Positions 36,776 through 46,400 of a stretch of 64,000 nt of DNA are shown here, in pieces. Positions within the stretch are counted from its first letter, which is position 1; each line of letters starts with the position of its first letter. The notes under the pieces are model-generated. The model did not search any database. It saw only the letters and a list, made by a program, of their open reading frames with translations, and was not told the origin of the DNA. Where the stretch lies: positions 620,001-684,000 of the forward strand of contig JASSKH010000025.1 of NCBI GenBank assembly GCA_031763025.1, given 5' to 3'. Origin of the DNA: Macrocystis pyrifera (taxonomy: Eukaryota; Sar; Phaeophyceae; Laminariales; Laminariaceae). A program made the position numbers and the translations under genes.

Positions 36776-37398
36776 CAGTAGTAGTAGCAGTGGTCGTAGT
36801 CGTAGTAATAGCAGCAACAGTGGCGGCATAATCGCCATTGGTTTCCTCTGACGAGCCAATGCAAGACGTCCACGACCAGAAACAACGGAACGGTTCAATG
36901 TGAACACAACAACACACCTTTACCAGGGTGTACAAGACTGCAAGCCATAAAGCAATCCACCACCCATAGCACATAACTACAAAGCCATGAACACTTGTGC
37001 AGGATGCCCTGGCTTTGGCATATGTGGCAGGAGTAGTGGTCTTTAACCAAGTGTTCGTGGAGCTGGGCATCGTCGTAGAACCGCCGCTTGCAAAACTCGC
37101 ACCGAGGGTGTCCGGACTGTCCGAGCTTGGGATCGCCCTGCAGAGATATCCCCGCAAAAAAAACGAACATCAGGTAGGGAAATGAAGGGAAAAGGGGACA
37201 CGCGGAAACATGGAGGCGTTTGATCAGCTCGCACCGAGGATGTCCGGACTGTCCCAGCTTGGGGTCACCCTGAACAGAACTTCGCCCCCCCCCGAAAATC
37301 TACTGTTGCTGCTACTAATACTATTGACACTACCACTACTACTATTAACAGCAATACTACTACTACTCTTAATCGTACTATCACTACTACTACTACTA

Positions 37399-37475
<77 letters not shown>

Positions 37476-40400
37476 ACTACTATTAATAGCATAACTACTT
37501 CTGTGCGTCTCGATGGGCTGTCGCGACTTACATGGACGATGTGCTGCTGCAGCTCGAGATTGGTGTAGCGCACTTGTTCCATCAGGAAAACCTTCCGATG
37601 CTTCAGGCAAACCTAACCCCAGCAACGACAAGCCCCAGAAACAAAACGGCAAAAGAGAGACAAGGGAAAAAAGAAGGCATACGAAACGAAAGTGAGCATA
37701 AAAAAGCGAATAAAAACAACGAAGCTCGAAAATCAATACGCAATGCGTGGCAAACGAAGCGCAAAGGCATATCGACGAAGCACAACAAACGAAAGCGAGC
37801 AGCATAACGACGAAAGAGCAAGCAAAACACATGTACTACACAAGTACCAATCACAGCGGCTAAACAAAAAAAAGCAAACGAACACGTGTTGAAAATTACA
37901 GCAGCAATACGACGAAAAAAAGAAGTAAAACAAATTGTGGTGTGTATTTAACCTCTTCAGCGCGTTTTTCGGGCGCATTACTTATAAGCAGTGTACGCTG
38001 GGCTAATCCTTGCAGTGGTGAAGCGGTAAATCGGCATGGTCGCGTCTCTTTGACGTAACCGTCAAACGAAACAATCGCGACTCTTAGGTGGATCGGCAAC
38101 AAACTGCCATCATCCGGTAGGCCATTCAACGTACGTAATCGAGTGTCGTTGGTGGGTACTCAACGGATACAAGCGCGTGTCTTTTGGTGGGGAGTTCAAC
38201 GAACAAGTTCGCGCAGCAATTGCGTCATTGGCGAACGAACGGTCACCTTGCAGAAGAAACGATGGTGCTGCTCCCTGAGGTGCTTCTCCAGTGCGAACAT
38301 GTTGTTGCTCTTGGGCCTCGAGCAGCACTCCATCCCGCACCGGTACTCCTACGAACGGGAATTATAGCAGTGCCACACCGTGCGATAACTTATAGAGTGA
38401 CTTTCCTTGTCGCAGTTTTTTTGTTCTCGTCATTTTTCCTCCCCAACGTCGGAAACAAAAAATAACTGCCAGTATCATGAAAATGCCATATCCCCTGAAC
38501 CAACACGGCAACTCATAGGTAGGAAACCCTTTGTAAATCTGCCAATCTTCCACGCTTCCCGAATAGTGCTCCACTTGTCCGCTCTCTCGTGGGATATTGT
38601 GTACTACCCACGGCACAATGTACGTGCGTCCCAATACAAGCACGAAGGTTTCCAAGGATGCGTACAAGTGAAAGCGTTCTAAGGTTAATTGACGACTACC
38701 TGGTGAACACGAACATGAATATCAACACGAAAATAGCCACACAATACGTACATCCAATATGAAGACACAGGCACCAAAATATCGACACGAACACATCAGG
38801 AAAAAATGTCCATATTCTCGCGCCAAACAGTGGAAGGGGGGTAGGAGGAGGGGAAGGGACGGGGACGGGGGACGGGGACGGGGGACGGGGGGCGGCGACG
38901 GGGGACGGCGACGGGGGAAGGGGGAATTGGTGCATGGCGTGTTTTGTGGAGCACACCTGGAGGGGTCGAACAAACTCCCGGTTGTACGCCTTCGGCAGGA
39001 ACATGCGAGACTCCTCATCCCAGTCGAAGTCGGGCCCCGCGTTATCTCCCCACACCTGAAAGTCTTCGAAGGGTCTGAGAGAGGTAGGAGACAGGAAATA
39101 TATACAAGACAAGCAGCAACAAGCAGAGTCAAGTACTACTGTACCAGGTAAGCAGAGCTCGTAAAACACAGCACACTGCGAAGTACCTAGTACCAGGCAC
39201 CACTCTGACCGAAAATATAAGAACCCTTTGATTCAGGTCTCAGAGTCCAAACGGGTGTTACGTTTTCGATCATAGTGGTACTGAATATTGCCGGAATCCC
39301 ATTAGTGTTTCGCAGCAAGCCATGCCTTGTATCTCTACTGCACGCCACGGGATTGTCGATCGATATTTTTTCAAAAGACTGTTTTCGGGCGAGACATGGA
39401 ACTTCCATGCTGCAGTGAAGTTAAGACTCTCCAAACTTCAGGAGCAGTACTCGTATACAGCAGTAGTGGTCCCCCTCTCTATAGTGCCGGTTGAGTGGCG
39501 CCGGCTGTCCGCCATAGTGCCTCTGAAAAACGCTTTGGCACATACGAGATTAATCAGTGCGGCGTAATTGGTGCCGGTTGCCGCTATATGCCGGTATTTT
39601 GTTGACCGGCGCATACCATACTGGCACTATAGCGGGACCATTACCGTACCCCTACAGCTGTGGGAAGCGTCTACAGTCTACTTGGAATGAGTGTGGGGAA
39701 AGTTGTACAGCGCTGAAATAAAAGGGTGGAAATAGATTCTCGCCCTTTGGATACCACTCTGAAAGAAGGATCGATCGTTTTTACATGAACAGTTACCGTA
39801 ATAAAAGCTGTCCTTGCATTTCGGAACATAGCGGTGCTATCACGGGGGGCCACAGTAAATAGGACTTGCGGTACACACAGAAACCTATATATTCAAGTAT
39901 TTTTACTGACAATATTTGGTCCTATTTACTATGGTCCCCCGTAATAGTGCAGGAGCGCACGCACACCCATGGGAGCAAAGCTCTCCCTGAAATCGTACCC
40001 CTCGCTGTACCTGATGTTTTCTTCCTTGCAGACCATGACTTTGTCCATCTCGCTCTTGCACAGCACGCATGTGTACTTCTTCATCAGCTTGCGCAGGCGA
40101 AGGTAGCACAGGCTGCCGGTGGAAAAGACACGAAACAATATGGGACGGAAAAAAGATATGTTAGGGTAATGAATGGTATGGTATGGTATGGTATGGTACG
40201 ATACGATATGGTATGGTATGCTTTGGTATGGTACGTTCGGGTACGGTATGTTATGGTATGGTACGGTATGGTAAAATGCGGTGTAACATGATGCGGTACG
40301 GTATGGTTGTTGATTGATAAGGAACAGCAGCACGGTTTGGTGCGCTACGGCGGCAAGACGGGAGACTATAAATAAACGAGACAGGCAACACAAGGGAAAG

Positions 40401-43400
40401 TGGGTACGGCAGGAACGGTACAAAGTAGGTCGTTCAGGCACTGCGCCCCGACTAAAAGTCACCGGCAAATTGTAAGCTGGCCAAGATAACACAGACAGCA
40501 GCAGTTACAGCAGTTACAGCAGTTACAGAGGTACCAACTGTCCGACTAATTGTTTTTTTCCTTGTTTGTAGACTCGTGCACAACCTTCTGGGCAATTCCT
40601 ATCTTGCACATCAGCCCAGACCGAACCCTCACCTCTACCCTTTGGGGGGTTCGAGGTCGGCTGGGTTGGCCGCGCGGCTGCGCGGCGTATTTTGGTGGCG
40701 TTTTTCCAAGTAGACGAAACGTCGAAAGGCCACCCTCGACCAATCAGACAGCGGTGTTGCACGTCATATTTACAACGAGGTTATGTTTTGTCACGGTGTT
40801 GCGGCCCTCTCCAAGAGCATTACAAGCCAAACAAGCACGAGGTGATATGTATACACAAGGTGGGTTGTGTCTCGATCCTCTCCAAGAGTATTACAAACCA
40901 AAGACGGCTTGTTTGGTTTGCCCTACTCTTGGAGAGGACCGTAATACACCACCACCTTGCAAATAAACTGGTGACATACCACCTGACTGCTTGATCGGTC
41001 GGTCGAGGGTGGCTTGAAAAAACACCACCTTTCGCTCTTCTGTTACACTTGGAAAAACGCCACCTTTCGAAAGTGACACGCCGCGGAGCCGCGGGTCTAC
41101 CCCTGCCGACTCCGAGCCCCTCGAATGGTTGGGTCTGGGCCAACGAGCAAGATAGAAATTGGCCATAAGGTGTTGCACGAATTTATTTGCAAGCTAGCGC
41201 TGCATGTTATTAATAGGTGTTTGTGGGTTCGTATATGACTACGGTCTAGGTTTCAGGATTTAGAAACCAGCCATCATGCTCTTGTGTCATAATGAGAGAA
41301 TTTACATCATCTTCACAGCAGTAGATAGCACAGAGTACAGAGTACAGCTTGAAGTAAAAAGAAGCCAGACACTCGTATTAACAGCATAAGGTGCCTTCAG
41401 CATGATCCCATCCCCCGGAGGCCTCCGCCGGCCCCTCCGGGGGTGCCCCCCCGGGAGCCCCCATCGGCCGGGAGGGAGGGGGGGGGGGCTTTATTGGCTC
41501 AGTTCGCGCGCCTGGCTTCAGTGGACTACTGCTGTATGGTACTTGTAACATCAGCTAGTTGGCTGCTACTGCTGTAGTTGGCTGCTACTATTAATAACTG
41601 TGCCAGCCAACAAACAACTTTAGGACTGCAGTCTTGTTTCGGGGACAAACTACATAGAGTATAATGGTTGGAATCGTCTGTCCCAAAAACGGGAGTGCGG
41701 TCCTTACAGCGCTATAATGGTTGACTAACCGTGCACCTGCTAGAAATAATCAACATCCAACTTACATCCCTTCCCGCAAATATATATATATATATATATG
41801 TAAGTACCTATGCATAGACTGCTGTAGTAGATACAGAGTGTACCGGGGGTACAAGCCTCGAGCTTCGAGCACACGCTCAGCAAATACGAATGAGAAACAA
41901 GAGTTGGGGCACAATGGAAAACGGAAAGCATGAAAAAAAAATCACCAGGGGAAAGTCGCCATACCGCGGTCGTGCCCACAAGCGTAGTGCTGTGTTACAA
42001 AACCGTACATCACATCTGTTACTCTGCATGTATGTTGCTTTGCACCAAACGGACTTTTTTCCGGAATATTTTACTTTTCTCGTCCGGCCGCGGGTCTTCT
42101 CGCGCACTCTAGGCTGCGTGGCACACAGTCAGGGAGCCCGCGTGTACACCACGGCGCAAATGCGAGCCCCGGCCGAGGTCCGTGACGCGTGCTCTGGGCC
42201 TCCGAAGTCGTGAATTCTTAATAACTACGGGGAATCATTCCGACCTGCTAGAGCGAAGCAGGACAATGGAGATCCCACAATTTCAAAGATTTTTGTCTGC
42301 TGCTGGCTGGTGTTGTTATCATGTCTGATCGCACCGTTCCTCGAGCTCTCTACAGAGGCAGCCACGGCACAGCAACAGTCGTTCATCAACCTCTCCCTTA
42401 TGTGACGGTCACGGATAGCGCATTTTTTGTGTCTGTGTGTGCGTGTGTGGGCCGTGATTCCTGTCAACCTAGGAAGTACAGTAGGAACGAACACACACAT
42501 ACATAATCTCGAGAAAGGTGCATTTAATTTGCTGCGCAGGGGCAGGACGACGATTCGGACGAACTCACACCTCCTGCGTATTTCAAAAGCAACGCGTAGC
42601 CACGGTGCGCACTAAAACAGCAGCAGCAGCAGCAGCAGCAGTACAACAGCAGTGTTCGTGTAGTATGTGTGTGCAGTGTTGACCAGGTCGAGCAATCGAG
42701 TGATCGTGGTCTTGTGTTCTTTTTTTTCGGTGCAATAGGCTTGGAAACCTACCCGTGAGTCGTGGCGAGCAGTGAACAATAATCAATCCAGCACGAGCAC
42801 GAGAACTTTCTCCGCTGAATTTTCTCTGCGTTGAAAACCTCAAAACAATTGAAATCGTCCGTGTTTGATCAACCTCAGCAGCAGCAGATACAGCAGCAGT
42901 AGCAATACACGTCTGTCAGCGTCATACCTGGTATAAGTTTCACCTAGCCTATTGACGTACACCACACATTTCCACACTCTGGACAACGGACACAACAATA
43001 GTCTATTGCTTCGACAATAGACGAGGGGGGTAATCTATCGATGTATATTGTCTGCGACAATAGATTGTGGAAGGTATCTATCGATAGGTATTGTCGGCGA
43101 CAATGGACTGGTGATATTGTCGATCGATAGACATTGTCTAACACAATAGATAGATGGTGAACTTCGTCCATCGATGGCCATTGCAGGCCACAATAGGATG
43201 TGCGAGATGTCGATCGATGGCCATTGCCGGTCACGATAGATTGTGCGAGATTTCTATCGATAGCCATTGGTGACCACAATAGATTGCGCGCGAGAGGTCT
43301 ATCGATGGCCATTGCGGGCCACAATAGATTGTGCGAGAGGTCTATCGACGGCCATTGTCGACCACAATAATAGATTGTGCGATATGTCTATCGATGGTCG

Positions 43401-46400
43401 TTGCCGGCCACCATATATTGTACGAGATGCCTATCGATGGCCATTGCCTGCCATAATAGATTGTACAAGCTATCCATCGATAACCATCTCGAGGATATTT
43501 TGCACTCATCCCACGATATACGAGGTATGTCATGTTCTGTATGGATGTGGTAATTTGAACCGACGTCGTCATGTTGTGGACACCATACGCTCTCACACTC
43601 ATTTGAAGAATACACTATATATAGATGTCGCCATTAATAGAAACTCGCGCACCAAGATATTGGTAACTGTCATCAACTTGTGTGAGCTCTTAGTTTCGGA
43701 AGTTGACCCGATTTACTACCCTTGCTTTGTCCTACAGTCTATTAGCTCCACTTTGAATAAAACGTGGATCATTAAACTCAAACCACCTTACGCTGAAAAT
43801 TCTAATTTTTCCGTTTCTCATCTCGAGTTTGTTTGTCCCATACTGAAACCAAGAAAGTAAGAGTTATTTTTTCGGATGCTGGTCATCTATATTTTAGATT
43901 ATTTTTTTGTTCGGAAATAAATTCGATTTGTTACCCTTACATTGTCCTCGATTAACTGCACTATCAAAAATAATCTGGATACTAAAAACAAAACCACCTT
44001 GACAAGAAAATTATCAGCTTTCCGTTTCTTAACTCGAGATTTTTGTCTCGTACTGAAATGAAGTAAAGTCATGTTCATATTTTTCGGAGCCCGGCCAACA
44101 ATCTGTTGTGTGTGGCGATGGCTATTGTTGGACACAATCGCGTACCTATGGTTGGCGGCAATAGAAGCTTCGGCGGTCAAGAATGGCCATCGACATACAT
44201 CATTCCACGGTATACAATAGGTTTAGGTAGTACGAGTAGTCTATTACGAAAACACGCCCGACAGTCTATTGTGGATGACGATGGCTATTGATGGATACAA
44301 TTGCGTGTATATTGTTGGCGGCAATAGCCATCGATAGGCAAACGTTTTGGTCTATTGTTCGAAGAATATCTATCACGGTTGCTTCCCCAACATCTATTGT
44401 TCAGGACAATGGCCATCTATGGACAACCTTGTGACTCCATTGTTAGGGCAAAGGCATATTGTCTCCATTGCCAAAAATGTATTGTTCCCTGACAATATCT
44501 ATCGATAGACAGCGTTGCCAGTCTATTGTCGTTAACAACATCTATCGATAGACAGCGTTGCCAGTCCATTGTGGTTAGCAGTGTCTATCGATAGAGAGTG
44601 TTGCCGGTCTAATGTGGTTCACAATGTCTATCGTTAGCCAGCGTTGCCAGTATATTGTCGTTAACAATATCCATTGACACACGCATTTTCGGGGCTACCG
44701 TAGCGGCAATGATCTATTTCCTTTCTATTGTCCAGGGTATAAGCACATCTTACCTCATCTATCTTATCCGTACAGAGTGTAACCGATTTGGAACCACTAT
44801 TAATAACACAGAGTACTAACCACAACAACACAGCCGACAATGCAACACACTTAACCCCCATGATGCCCACTGCCTTGTTGAGACACACAACGTTGCAGCC
44901 CTCCTTCACGCTATGCCATGCACCGACATTGCTGCTCATCACGATATACCATGCACTCATTCATTCCATACTGGTGGTGATCACAAGATGAAAATATGGC
45001 ATTGCTGCGGAACAAAATATTGCGTTGCTTGCAAATCAGAGTGCATTGTAGGTGTGGAAACAGGCTGGTGATGGTGTCCATCGATAGACATTGTCCACCA
45101 CAATCGATTCTCAACGGTGTCCATCGATAGCAATTGCCGGCCACAATAGATTAGAAACGTATCTATCGATAGCCATTGCTGGTCACAATAGATTCAGAAA
45201 CATATATATCGATAGCCATTACCGGTCACAATAGATCAAGCAATGCATCTATCGATAGCCATTGCCGGCCACAATAGATCAAGAAATGTGTTCATCGATA
45301 GCCACTGCTGTGGACCGACCGCAGTAGATTCTGCACGCTAATCGTCGATAGCCATTGTCGGTGACAACAGCTTCCAACCCAGGTACTTCAGCACACTCCT
45401 GCCTGAACAATATGTTGGGGACGTAACCTATCGATAGGCATTACCGACGACAATGGATCGAGGAACGTGCCAATCGATAGCCTTTGCCGACGACAATAGA
45501 CCCGTCCATTGCACCAAATTATATTGCATTGCTATTGCAGGGGCCATTTGTCTATTGTCCAGGGTGTGCACAATTTACACCGAGCACGTACGTAACGGCA
45601 AAACTGGCTCCCTCGGTCTCTCTACCTCTGCATGCTGCTTCTATCTGCCCAACAGCAGTATAGATGCCCTCGGCCGTACATAATACGTAGCCTGTACATT
45701 TACAAAATCATTACTACTAGTAGTCGTAGTAGCATAGTACCAGGTAGTTTGTAGCGTGCATGCTGCTTGTACCTTTTCCTACAGCAGTACATATATCTGC
45801 GTACTATTAATAGTTGTAGTGGTGTACATCAAAAGTAACAATAGTATAGTACTGATGCTCCCAACTCATCCTCCCGCTTGCATGCTACGTTGCCCTTGAA
45901 TGGAAGTTTCAGTAATATAGGAGCAGTATTTGTAGTGTAGTATTTTCCATGCTGCTTCCACCTGTACTGCATCTATATACGTATTACTGGTGGTGTATAG
46001 TATTAATAACAGTACCAGGTATAGCAGTCATGCCCCAACCCACGGTACCGCGTGGTTACTTGACCTCTATGTTTACTGTTTACCATGAGATTGTCTGTAT
46101 ATTGTATGAGCGTTTGGTCAGCAGTAGTACTTAGGGCCGGTCCTAATGGGGGCAAAAAAAAACGAAAAAGAAATCGAAATAAAACGAACAGACTTTCGTT
46201 TTTGGTAAAAAAAAACAGCAGGTTGAGTTCAAACGAGAAAAAAAAACCCGAAAAAAAAAAAGAAGCCGAGTCGAATTTTTACGCGGTGCAATTTTTCAGA
46301 ATGACTCAACCGCCACAGCACGCGATTCCCGGCGATAGCGCTCGACAGCGACGGTGGATAGACACAACTCGCACACGTGAGGCACCCTCCCCAGCAGGCG

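Noticed and set aside
36471..37157. Long Thr/Val/Leu-repeat open frames on both strands
   Set aside because: They are translations of the (TAG)n microsatellite and parts of Hel2-like exon 6 in the wrong frame.
43267..43860. Plus-strand open frame of 197 codons in the CTATCGATAG region
   Set aside because: It reads through repeat units and half of a diverged duplication; the second half of the duplication is not open.
42990..45530. CRISPR array
   Set aside because: Units are degenerate, spacers are not unique and the context is a eukaryotic intron.
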